Assembly: GCA_009786735.1 (NCBI GenBank)
Contig: WQRM01000010.1
Coordinates: 1 to 16,682, forward strand
Direction: 5' to 3'
Length of the DNA: 16,682 nt
Source of the DNA: Oscillospiraceae bacterium
GTDB taxonomy: Bacteria > Bacillota > Clostridia > Oscillospirales > Acutalibacteraceae
Shown here: piece by piece, positions 6,918 to 14,600 of the stretch
Layout: each line of letters opens with the position of its first letter
How positions within the stretch are numbered: position 1 is the stretch's first letter
The notes under the pieces: model-generated
The model's database searches: none
Told to the model about the DNA's origin: nothing
The model's input: only the letters and a program-made list of their open reading frames with translations
Made by a program: the position numbers and the translations under genes

Positions 6918-7681
6918 GCATCCTCAACGCCTTTCACCCAAACAGTGAAACGCTGATTAACGCGGCGCATTTTGCCGCGCCCATTGCGGATTTCCCGAAA
7001 ATCGCGGTGGGTGCTTTCAAGGCGATTGAACCGTTTTTGCAGACTTATGGTGCACAGCAAATTGCCAACCGCAGCTATGCGGGCTGGGATTGCCCGATTT
7101 GGCGCGTGCGCTACAACGACACGGACATTGCGGTGTTTCATGCAATGTTGGGTGGTCCGACCAGCGCAAACCTGATTGAGGGGCTGCGCTGCATGGGCGC
7201 TGAACGGTTTTTGTTTTATGGCTCGTGCGGCGTACTTGACCACGACATTGCGGCGGGGAATATTCTCATTCCCACCGCGGCGTATCGCGACGAAGGCACA
7301 AGTTACCACTACGCTGCGCCCGAGCAAAGCTACATCGAAATTCCCACGGCGGCGCGGCTGCATGAAATTCTGCGCGGCATGGGGCTGCCTTGCATGCTAA
7401 CCCAAACGTGGACGACCGACGCGTTTTATCGCGAAACCCGTGCCGCCATGCAAGCCCGCAAAGCCGAGGGCTGCGCTGCGGTAGACATGGAGTGCGCGTC
7501 GATTATGGCGATGGCGCAGTTTTACGGGTTGCCCATTTACCAGATGTTCGCGGCTGAGGATTGCCTAGACGGCAGCGAATGGCAGCGGCGCACATCGGGC
7601 AATTTGCCGAAAAGTGAGCAAGAAAAGTTGCTGCAAATTGCGCTGGAAGTGGCATGTGAAATCGAAAGGAGTGCCCCATGA
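6914..7681 (+). CDS. Nucleoside phosphorylase family protein (uridine/purine phosphorylase-like)
   Basis: The family cleaves nucleosides with phosphate to base and ribose 1-phosphate. The protein (255 residues from GTG 6914) shows GGPTSA (80-85), GSCG (103-106), IPTAAYRDEGTSYHY (119-133) and the purine/uridine-binding AVDMECAS (189-196), all marks of the PNP_UDP_1 fold. GTG 6914 was chosen because GGGAGGG lies nine bases upstream and it overlaps the argC stop (GTGA); a longer frame upstream would run deep into argC. The substrate cannot be fixed from sequence. Its place between argC and argJ is odd, since no salvage step is shared with arginine synthesis. Confidence 0.85.
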   Translation: MSILNAFHPNSETLINAAHFAAPIADFPKIAVGAFKAIEPFLQTYGAQQIANRSYAGWDCPIWRVRYNDTDIAVFHAMLGGPTSANLIEGLRCMGAERFLFYGSCGVLDHDIAAGNILIPTAAYRDEGTSYHYAAPEQSYIEIPTAARLHEILRGMGLPCMLTQTWTTDAFYRETRAAMQARKAEGCAAVDMECASIMAMAQFYGLPIYQMFAAEDCLDGSEWQRRTSGNLPKSEQEKLLQIALEVACEIERSAP

Positions 7682-8355
7682 AATTGATGAAACGCATGCT
7701 GATTGCCGCGCTTGCGCTGCTGTTTTTGGCGGCGTGCGCCGCGCCTGCGGTGGATGTGCCTGTGGTGGATACACGCACGCCCTTCACGCCGCAAGACATC
7801 GCCGACATGTGGCGCGATTTCCCCACAGTGGGCGACTTCCCCACAGTGGGCGACTTCGCGGGCGTGTTTCCCGCCGAGCGTTACTGGTTTCGGCAAGATG
7901 AGCATGGCGTGACGATTTATTTCGATACGTTGTCTGCGCAGGCACGGCTATACCGTTCGCTGATCGCGCCAGTGGGAATGGGAATGCTGCGGCTGCGTGT
8001 TGCGGCGTTTGACTATGGCGCGCGTGAGGTGTCAAGTTTGCCCGAGAAAGTGCTGACGATGCCCGCGCAGGTGCTTGCGTTCTTGCATCATGGGCAAGAT
8101 TTCATGCCAACACCGCCGCGCGGCATCAACATTGGCGACCCCATTCAGGCGGTTTTCGATAGCTTCCCCAACTATGTGGAAAAAGAAGATCCCATGGGCT
8201 TGGCTGGCGTTGCGGGCGATGCTACGTTTGTCGAAATTCCGCTGAACACTGTGACCGTGTCTTACCACGACGGCGCTGAGCAATGGAATTTGGTATATTT
8301 CTACGAGGACGACACCATCGTATGGATGAATTTCATGAGAAGGAGATATCCATGA
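7678..8355 (+). CDS. Putative lipoprotein of unknown function
   Basis: The 225-residue protein begins MKLMKRMLIAALALLFLAAC, a lipoprotein signal with the lipobox LAAC and Cys20 as the predicted lipid-bearing residue, so it should be anchored outside the cytoplasmic membrane. No domain is recognised; the C-terminal half (NIGDPIQAVFDSFP, then beta-rich segments) looks globular. An 18-bp perfect tandem duplication gives the repeated motif FPTVGD. It overlaps the previous gene (ATGA at 7678) and argJ (ATGA at 8352), so the four genes are probably one transcript. The C-terminal bases carry the argJ ribosome binding site. Confidence 0.8.
   Translation: MKLMKRMLIAALALLFLAACAAPAVDVPVVDTRTPFTPQDIADMWRDFPTVGDFPTVGDFAGVFPAERYWFRQDEHGVTIYFDTLSAQARLYRSLIAPVGMGMLRLRVAAFDYGAREVSSLPEKVLTMPAQVLAFLHHGQDFMPTPPRGINIGDPIQAVFDSFPNYVEKEDPMGLAGVAGDATFVEIPLNTVTVSYHDGAEQWNLVYFYEDDTIVWMNFMRRRYP
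7819..7854 (+). repeat. 18-bp perfect tandem duplication in the lipoprotein gene
   Basis: TTCCCCACAGTGGGCGAC occurs twice in a row. It keeps frame and doubles the six residues FPTVGD. Each unit contains its own small palindrome CCCAC-A-GTGGG, a structure that favours replication slippage. Confidence 0.9.
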
Positions 8356-9566
8356 ATAAGATTAACGGCGGCGTGTGCGCTGCCAAAGGCTTCACCACCA
8401 ACGGCGTGCTGTGCCGCATCAAACCCAGCCGCACCACGCCCGACCTCGCGCTCATCGTCAGCGAAACCCCCGCCAATGCCGCTGCGGTTTACACGCAAAA
8501 CCTCGTGCAGGGCGCGCCCATCACGGTCACCCGTCAGCACCTGCAAAACGGTCGCGCGCAGGCGGTCATCGTCAACAGCGGCAACGCCAACACCTGCAAC
8601 GCCAACGGCATCGCGGTCGCCCAACGCATGTGCGCGTTGGTGACCGAGCACACCGGCATCGCCACCGAAGATGTCATCGTCGCAAGCACCGGCGTGATTG
8701 GCCAACCGCTGCCCGTGGAGAAAATCGAAGCGGGCATGGCGCAGCTCGTGGCGGGCATGGGTCACGAGAACGACAAAGCCGCGGCGGCCATCATGACCAC
8801 CGACACCTTCCCCAAAGAGAGCGCTGTGGCGTTCACGCTGCCCTGCGGCACGGTATGTCGCGTGGGCGGCATGGCCAAGGGCAGCGGCATGATTCACATC
8901 AACATGGCAACGATGCTCGCCTTCATCACCACTGACATCGCAATTGATGCGCAGCTGCTCGCGCGCGTGTTGAAAGACTGCTGCGACGACACGATGAACA
9001 TGGTCACCGTGGACGGCGACACCTCGACGAACGACATGTGCTGCGTGCTCGCCAACGGCTTGGCTGCCAACGTGGAAATCACCGGCGAGGGTGCAGCGCT
9101 TGATGCCTTCCGTGCAGCGCTCATGCAGGTGCTCACGGCGCTTTCCCGCATGCTTGCGCGCGACGGCGAGGGTGCCACCAAGCTGCTGATTTGCCGCGTC
9201 ACCGGTGCGAAGACCACGCAGGACTGCCGCATCGCAGCGAAAGGCGTGATTGCGTCCAGCTTATTCAAGGCGGCGATGTTTGGCCGTGATGCCAACTGGG
9301 GTCGTGTGCTGTGCGCACTGGGCTACAGCGGCGCAGACTTAGACGTCACGCGCATTGGCGTGCGCTTCAGCAGCGCGGCGGGCGATATCACCGTGTGCGA
9401 ATCGGGCGCAGGCGTGCCATTTTGCGAGGACGCAGCGGCGAAGATCCTGGCGGAAGAGGAAATCACCATTCACATCGCAGCAGGGGATAGCCCGCACTGC
9501 GCCACGGCATATGGCTGCGACTTGACCTACGACTACGTGAAAATCAACGGCGACTATCGCACCTAA
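8352..9566 (+). CDS. argJ: Arginine biosynthesis bifunctional protein ArgJ (ornithine/glutamate acetyltransferase)
   Basis: ArgJ moves the acetyl group from N-acetylornithine to glutamate, recycling it; some also use acetyl-CoA. From ATG 8352, preceded by AAGGAG, the protein has 404 residues. GGVCAAKGF opens it; NSGNANTCN (75-83) and STGVIGQPLP (112-121) follow. The self-cleavage site is GSGMIHINMATML, where Thr187 would become the nucleophile of the beta chain after cutting at Ala186-Thr187. FGRDANWGRVLCALGYSG lies in the beta chain. An in-frame ATG at 8283 lies inside the lipoprotein gene and was rejected. It ends the cluster; a terminator follows. Confidence 0.96.
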   Translation: MNKINGGVCAAKGFTTNGVLCRIKPSRTTPDLALIVSETPANAAAVYTQNLVQGAPITVTRQHLQNGRAQAVIVNSGNANTCNANGIAVAQRMCALVTEHTGIATEDVIVASTGVIGQPLPVEKIEAGMAQLVAGMGHENDKAAAAIMTTDTFPKESAVAFTLPCGTVCRVGGMAKGSGMIHINMATMLAFITTDIAIDAQLLARVLKDCCDDTMNMVTVDGDTSTNDMCCVLANGLAANVEITGEGAALDAFRAALMQVLTALSRMLARDGEGATKLLICRVTGAKTTQDCRIAAKGVIASSLFKAAMFGRDANWGRVLCALGYSGADLDVTRIGVRFSSAAGDITVCESGAGVPFCEDAAAKILAEEEITIHIAAGDSPHCATAYGCDLTYDYVKINGDYRT

Positions 9567-9616
9567 CCCCGAAGCCCCCTCTTTAGAGGGGGGAAGCGTC
9601 GAAGGCGGCAGGGGGT
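9566..9616. repeat. GC-rich structured intergenic element after argJ
   Basis: A perfect CCCCCTC-TTTA-GAGGGGG hairpin (9575-9592) lies inside an outer pair of ACCCC (9566-9570) and GGGGT (9612-9616). No T-run follows directly. The make-up resembles the dispersed CCCCCTC-type intergenic elements that I recall from gut Clostridia; only one clear copy is in this window. Confidence 0.5.
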
Positions 9617-9642
9617 GTCAACTCAATCTCATAAAAAGCGCA

Positions 9643-9676
9643 GACCGCCCATCAATCGATGAGCGGTCCACTTTTT
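9643..9676. terminator. Bidirectional terminator between argJ and ptsH
   Basis: GACCGCCCATC (9643-9653) pairs with GATGAGCGGTC (9658-9668), one mismatch in 11 and an AATC loop. TTTTT (9672-9676) follows on the plus strand. On the minus strand the stem is followed by TGCGCTTTTT. It stands between two convergent genes, so it can end both transcripts. Confidence 0.85.
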
Positions 9677-9734
9677 AACGTCCCAGAAAGAAGCATATGA
9701 AAAAGTTGTGGAGAAATCTTTCTAGGTAGGTAAC

Positions 9735-10001
9735 TTAGCCCTCGGCGAAGCCGGAATCCACCAGCTGCACCAATGCGTCCACGGCGGCTTCTTCGTCTGC
9801 GCCGCCGGCAAGGATGCGGATGTTCGTGCCACCCACGATGCCCAGCGAAAGCACGCCCAGCAGGCTCTTGGCGTTCACGCGGCGGTCTTCGCGCTCCACC
9901 CAGATGGATGACTTGAACTCGTTTGCTTTTTGAATGAAAAACGTGGCAGGGCGTGCATGCAGCCCCACATTATTCTGTACGGTCACTTCTTTGGAATACA
10001 T
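9735..10001 (-). CDS. ptsH: Phosphocarrier protein HPr
   Basis: HPr passes phosphate from enzyme I to the sugar-specific EIIA domains. The 88-residue protein has His15 in GLHARPA, the phosphorylation site, and Ser46 in NAKSLLGVLSLGI, the site used by HPr kinase in Bacillota for catabolite control. The start at 10001 places His at position 15; GGGGGG about eight bases upstream may serve as ribosome binding site. Upstream in-frame ATGs (10016, 10031) would add unconserved residues. It stands alone; no ptsI is adjacent. Confidence 0.95.
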   Translation of the reverse strand: MYSKEVTVQNNVGLHARPATFFIQKANEFKSSIWVEREDRRVNAKSLLGVLSLGIVGGTNIRILAGGADEEAAVDALVQLVDSGFAEG

Positions 10002-10035
10002 CGCGCAGCCCCCCATAATGAAATAGTACACTACT

Positions 10036-10063
10036 ATTATATCACATTTTTCGATTTCGTCAA
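10036..10063 (-). promoter_or_regulatory. Promoter of ptsH with a dyad at the start site
   Basis: On the minus strand, TTGACG (10058-10063) and TATAAT (10036-10041) are 16 bases apart. Just downstream, ATAGTA-CAC-TACTAT (10023-10037) is a perfect inverted repeat overlapping the -10 edge and the likely start site, a good place for a repressor. Confidence 0.8.
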
Positions 10064-10181
10064 TGGGTTTGTTGCGATTTCATGAACTATTCCAATAACG
10101 AAAAAGGGTTTGCCGCCATTTCTTGTGCACAATAGACAAGTTTTGCGCGGCAAATTTGTTGAAATTTCCTGCAAAAGGGGC

Positions 10182-10210
10182 TTGCAATGGCGGCGAATTT
10201 GTAGTAATAT
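10182..10210 (+). promoter_or_regulatory. Probable promoter of the M28 peptidase gene
   Basis: TTGCAA (10182-10187) and TAATAT (10205-10210) are 17 bases apart, near-consensus, and lie about 35 bases before the chosen start. The stretch between this and the ptsH promoter (about 10064-10181) shows no gene; it holds only AT-rich sequence with short AAATTT motifs. Confidence 0.65.
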
Positions 10211-10243
10211 AAATATAGACTAAAAATGAAGAGAGGTTTTCCT

Positions 10244-11506
10244 ATGCCAAAAACCACCATGCGCCCCGGCGGCCCGAACTTGGCGGCCAAAGATGCCACC
10301 AAAACATACATGCTCGATGGCATTCGCCACGTGTGCGAGCACTACAAAGCGCGCCTGCCCGGCAGCCAAAGCGAGCGCGACGCCCAAGATTTCTTCGAGC
10401 AAGAACTGCAAGGTTACAGCGACAACGTGCTCAAGCAAGACTTCACGCTGCACCCGGCGGCGTTCATGGGTTGGTTGCCGATCGCGATGGTGTTCGTGTT
10501 CATCTCGGTGGCGATTTATTTCTTCAACCCCGGCTGGATGGCACTGACCGTGCTCGGCGCGGTGCTGCCCGCCATCGCCCTTGCCATGGCATTGTTCGAG
10601 TTCCTGTTTTACCGCAGCTTCGTGGACTTCCTCTTCCCGAAGAAAGTCAGCCGCAATGTCTATGCCACGCGCAAGCCCGAAGGCGAAGTCAAGCGCCGCA
10701 TCATCTTTGGCGGCCACACCGACGTGGCGCACGAGTGGCGCCTGACCTACTGGGGTGGCGCTGTGCTCATGGGCATCGGTATCGGCGGCGGCGTGGCTGC
10801 CGTGGTGGCGACGCTGGTGGTGGGTGTCATCAACCTGGTGAGCGGCGGCTCGCCCGCGCACTGGCAAGGCATCTGGCTGGTGGTGAGCATCGCGCTGTTG
10901 GTGCTGATGGTGCCTGCGGTGCTCATGCTCATTCTGGTCAACTACAAAGTCGCCTGCGACGGCGCGAACGACAACCTCAGCGCGAACTACATCGCCATGG
11001 CGGTGCTCAAAGACATGCATGACGAAGATATCCGCTTCGCCAACACCGAGGTAGCATGCTTCCTCAGCGGCAGCGAAGAAGCCGGGCTGCGCGGCGCGCG
11101 CGCCTTCGCCAAAATGAACTACGACATGCTCGCCGACCCGAACGTGGAGACCGTTTTCGTCGCGCTCGACACCATGCGTGAAATCGAGGAGCTGCGCGTG
11201 TGCCACAAGGGCTGCACGGGCACGGTGCGCAACAGCAAGCGCGTGGCCAAGCTCATCCGCAAAGCCGGCGTGGCCTGCGGCGTAGACATCCCCAACACGG
11301 AGCTCTATCCCGGCGCGGTGGATGCCGAAGCCTTCAGCCGTCTGGGACTGGAAGCCTGCGGGCTCACCGGCGTGAGCCACGAAGCCAAGCGCTACTACCA
11401 CACCCGCGAAGATGTTGCCGACAACGTGGACATCGACTGCCTCACCCTGTCGCTGAACATCTGCAAGGCTGCGGCGGAAATCTTCGACAAAGAAGGCGCG
11501 AAATAG
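10244..11506 (+). CDS. Membrane-embedded M28-family zinc aminopeptidase-like protein
   Basis: M28 peptidases use two zinc ions to remove N-terminal residues. The 420-residue protein carries the expected ligand motifs: GGHTDVAHE (H158, D160), CDGANDNLSA (D239 or D243), SGSEEAGLRG (E278/E279), D309 and YYHTREDVADN (H386). Four hydrophobic stretches interrupt the first half of the domain: about 74-95, 98-124, 170-198 and 208-233. The last lies directly before the second metal motif, so the active site would sit at the membrane face. Start 10244 follows GAGAGG; ATG 10226 lacks a site. The gene is monocistronic. Substrate unknown. Confidence 0.85.
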   Translation: MPKTTMRPGGPNLAAKDATKTYMLDGIRHVCEHYKARLPGSQSERDAQDFFEQELQGYSDNVLKQDFTLHPAAFMGWLPIAMVFVFISVAIYFFNPGWMALTVLGAVLPAIALAMALFEFLFYRSFVDFLFPKKVSRNVYATRKPEGEVKRRIIFGGHTDVAHEWRLTYWGGAVLMGIGIGGGVAAVVATLVVGVINLVSGGSPAHWQGIWLVVSIALLVLMVPAVLMLILVNYKVACDGANDNLSANYIAMAVLKDMHDEDIRFANTEVACFLSGSEEAGLRGARAFAKMNYDMLADPNVETVFVALDTMREIEELRVCHKGCTGTVRNSKRVAKLIRKAGVACGVDIPNTELYPGAVDAEAFSRLGLEACGLTGVSHEAKRYYHTREDVADNVDIDCLTLSLNICKAAAEIFDKEGAK

Positions 11507-11530
11507 GGCACGATGCGCTCGCCGCGCAGG

Positions 11531-11568
11531 CGTTCTTTTCTTGAAAGAAAAGAACCAAAAGAACTTTA
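11531..11568 (-). repeat. 38-bp hairpin repeat, copy B
   Basis: Read on the minus strand it begins TAAAGTTC and holds the stem GTTCTTTTCTT/AAGAAAAGAAC with loop TC, the same design and length as copy A at 5955-5992. It begins 25 bases after the peptidase stop and points back towards that gene, so it is not a leader of any minus-strand gene. Confidence 0.75.
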
Positions 11569-11585
11569 GATTGACTAATATTCAT

Positions 11586-11637
11586 AAATCCCTCGCTTGT
11601 GGTAAAAATATGTAGGATTACCACTTGAGGGGGATTT
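11586..11637 (+). promoter_or_regulatory. Long leader hairpin that buries the ribosome binding site of the glucan synthase gene
   Basis: Arms 11586-11605 and 11618-11637 are 20 bases each and pair at 17 positions (one a G/T wobble), with three mismatches and a 12-base loop. The right arm contains GAGGGGG (11627-11633), the only good ribosome binding site for ATG 11641. If transcription starts upstream of 11586, the folded RNA would hide that site. TTGACT at 11571 is a possible -35 box, but no convincing -10 box is present. Confidence 0.65.
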
Positions 11638-11640
11638 TGC

Positions 11641-14600
11641 ATGCAACGATTTGCCGGGCTGCGTGAGGTTCGCGCGGGACTAAAGCGAGGGCTGCGGGAG
11701 CTGCGGCGGCAATATCAACGCGCGTTGCGGCGTGAGCACGCTGCACAGGGCGTGGTGTTTGCCGAATGGCTGCGCGACAACTACTACCTGCTCGAGCGCG
11801 AAACACAGGCGGCGCTGCGCGACCTGCGCCTGTGCGACCACCCGCAAGCGCTGCTGCGCGCACTGGAGATTTGCCGCGCGCTCACGCCCAAGCAGAACTT
11901 GACGCACGCGTTGCAGCAAGAGCAATGCTCGGCGGCGCAAATCGCGCAGGTGCCGCATGCCATGCGCGTGGCGCACCTCCTAACGGCGATGCATGCTGAC
12001 GGCGACGCGGAGGTCTTCAGCGCGGCGATAGCGGCACTGCGGGCACTGCCGGACTTCGACTTTGATGCCCTGCTGGAGCAAACCAGCCCGCTTGAGGCGA
12101 TGCTGCGGCGCGATGCGGTCTACCCTGCGATGGACGAACCGTCGCGGGCGGGCTATCGCCATGTCATCACGCGGCTGGCAAAGCGCGAGGGCGTGACGGA
12201 AGAAGAGTATGCAGAGCAAGTCCTCCAGGCCGCCAACGGGCAGCACGTGGGCGTGCCGCTGCTGCAACGCGGTGCGCGGCGACCGGTGCGCGGGCGCGTG
12301 CTGCTGTGGACAGAAAGCCTGCTGCCGGTGTTTCTGGCGGCGATGTTTGCGCTGGTGTTTTGGTCGTGGTATTTGTTCCCGCTGCTGATGTTACCGCTGT
12401 GGGCGTTGTGCAAGATTGCGCTGGAGGCCATCGTGCTGCGCGGGGTAGATACCCTGCCGCTGCCGCGCCTGCATCTGGACGAAGTGCCTGCCAAGGGGCG
12501 CACGCTCATCACGGTGAGCATGCTGCTACCGGCTGCGGCGCAGGCGAAAAAGCTCGCGCAACGCATGGAGGAGCTGCACCACAGCAACGGCTGCCAGCAT
12601 GTGCAGGTGTGCGTGCTGGCGGATTTACCCAGCGCTGCCGAGGCGACCATGCCGCAGGATGACGAAGACATCGCCGCAGCACAAGCGCAAGTGGAGCGGC
12701 TCAACCGGCAATATGGCGGCGGCTTTGTGCTGGCGGTGCGCGAGCGAGAGTATTCGCCGACGATGGGCTGCTATAGCGGCCGTGAGCGCAAACGCGGCGC
12801 AATTGCGGACTTGGTTGCGCTGTTACGCGGCGAGGGTGACGCAGCGGAGAAGTTCTGCTGCCTCGCAGGCGATGTGACGCATCTGCACAGCGTGAACTAT
12901 CTGCTCGCCCTTGACGCAGACACCCAGCTGCCGCTAGACACCGCAAAAGACATGCTCGCCGCGGCCCTGCACCCGGCCAATCGCCCCGTGTTTGACGTGC
13001 GCCACGGCAGGGTGGTGCGCGGTTTTGGCATTCTCGCGCCGCATGTGGAGCACGACCTGCACGGCACGCGCCGCACCGCCTTTGCGCACACCATGGCAGG
13101 CGAGGGAGGCACCAGCCCCTATGCCAACCGCGTCAGCGAGCGCTACCAAGACCTGTTTGGCTGCGGCATTTTCGCGGGCAAAGGGCTCATCGACGTCCAC
13201 GCCTTCGCCGCTGTCGAGCGCGCAAATCCCTTCCCCGCCGAGCAAGTGTTGAGCCATGATATCCTCGAGGGCGGCTACCTGCGCTGCGGCTTTTTGGCGG
13301 ACGTGCACGTGGCAGACGGCTTCCCCGCACGGCAGGGCAGCTACTTCACCCGGCAAGAGCGCTGGGTGCGCGGCGACTGGCAGAACATCCTCTTCCTGCG
13401 CCCGAAGCGTGGCTTGCCATCGCTTGCGCGCTATCAACTGTTCGATAACCTCCGGCGCAGCATGCTCGCGCCTGCCTGCCTGCTTGCCCTGCTGGTGAGC
13501 ATGTTCGTCCCGCGCCCGGCATCCATTGTGCTGGGCGTGGCGGCAGTGCTTGGGCTGTGCGGCGGCTACTTGTTCGGCGCGCTGCGTAGCTTGCTGCACG
13601 GCGGCTTTGCCATGCTCGCGCGGGACTATTACTCCGGCGGGCTGCCTGCTGCGCTGGGTGATGTCACGCGCGCGGTGCTGCATTTCGTCACCCTCGCGCA
13701 AGCCGCCTGGACAAACACCGGCGCCGCCGTGCGCGGGTTGTGGCGCAGTTTTGTCAGCCGCAAGAAGCGCCTGCAGTGGGTCACCGCCGCGCAAAGCGAT
13801 GCCACTGCCGACTGGGTGCGCGTTCTGCTGCCGCTTTGGCCGAGCGTCCTCGCCGCCGCGCTGATGCTCATCTTCGGGCGGCCGTGGCATCGGCTGGCGG
13901 GGATTATCCTGCTGGGCAACGTGCTCTTTGCGCTGCTCAGCGGACGCGAGCGGCGCGAGAAATCGCCAAAGCTCGACCCGGCCGACACCGCGCGCGTGCG
14001 GGAGTACTGCGCCGACATGTGGCAGTATTTCGTGCAGCACTGCACCGCGCAGCACAACCACCTGCCGCCCGATAACGTGCAGGAAAGCCCCATCTTCCGC
14101 GTCGCCGGGCGCACCTCGCCCACCAACATCGGGCTATATCTCCTCTGCGTGCTCAGCGCGCGCGACCTCGACCTCATCGACACCGCCGAGCTGCAAACTC
14201 GCCTGCACAACACCCTCAACAGCATCGGCCAGCTCGAAAAATGGAACGGACACCTCCTCAACTGGTACGACACGCGCACCATGCAGCCGCTTTGCCCGCG
14301 CTATGTCTCCACCGTAGACAGCGGCAACCTCCTCGTTAGCCTGCGTGTGCTGCGCGCGGGGCTGGGGGATTATTTGCCCGAGTGCCCGCAGCTCGCAGAG
14401 ATCCAAGCGCGCCTGCAGCAGCTTGAGCAAAACTGCGACCTCATGCCGCTATACAACGCGCGCCGCAAACTCTTCCACATCGGCATCGACTTGACCGAAG
14501 GTCGCGTGTCGCCGTCCTACTACGACCTGCTCATGAGCGAAGCCCGCATGACCAGCTACTATGCCATTGCGGCGCGCAAAGTGCCGAAAAAACACTGGGG

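Noticed and set aside
10220..11401. 393-codon minus-strand frame over the peptidase gene
   Set aside because: Low-complexity His/Ala/Arg composition opposite a gene with intact zinc motifs; a shadow frame.
12934..14061. 375-codon minus-strand frame inside the glucan synthase gene
   Set aside because: Antisense to conserved glycosyltransferase motifs; no domain or start signal.
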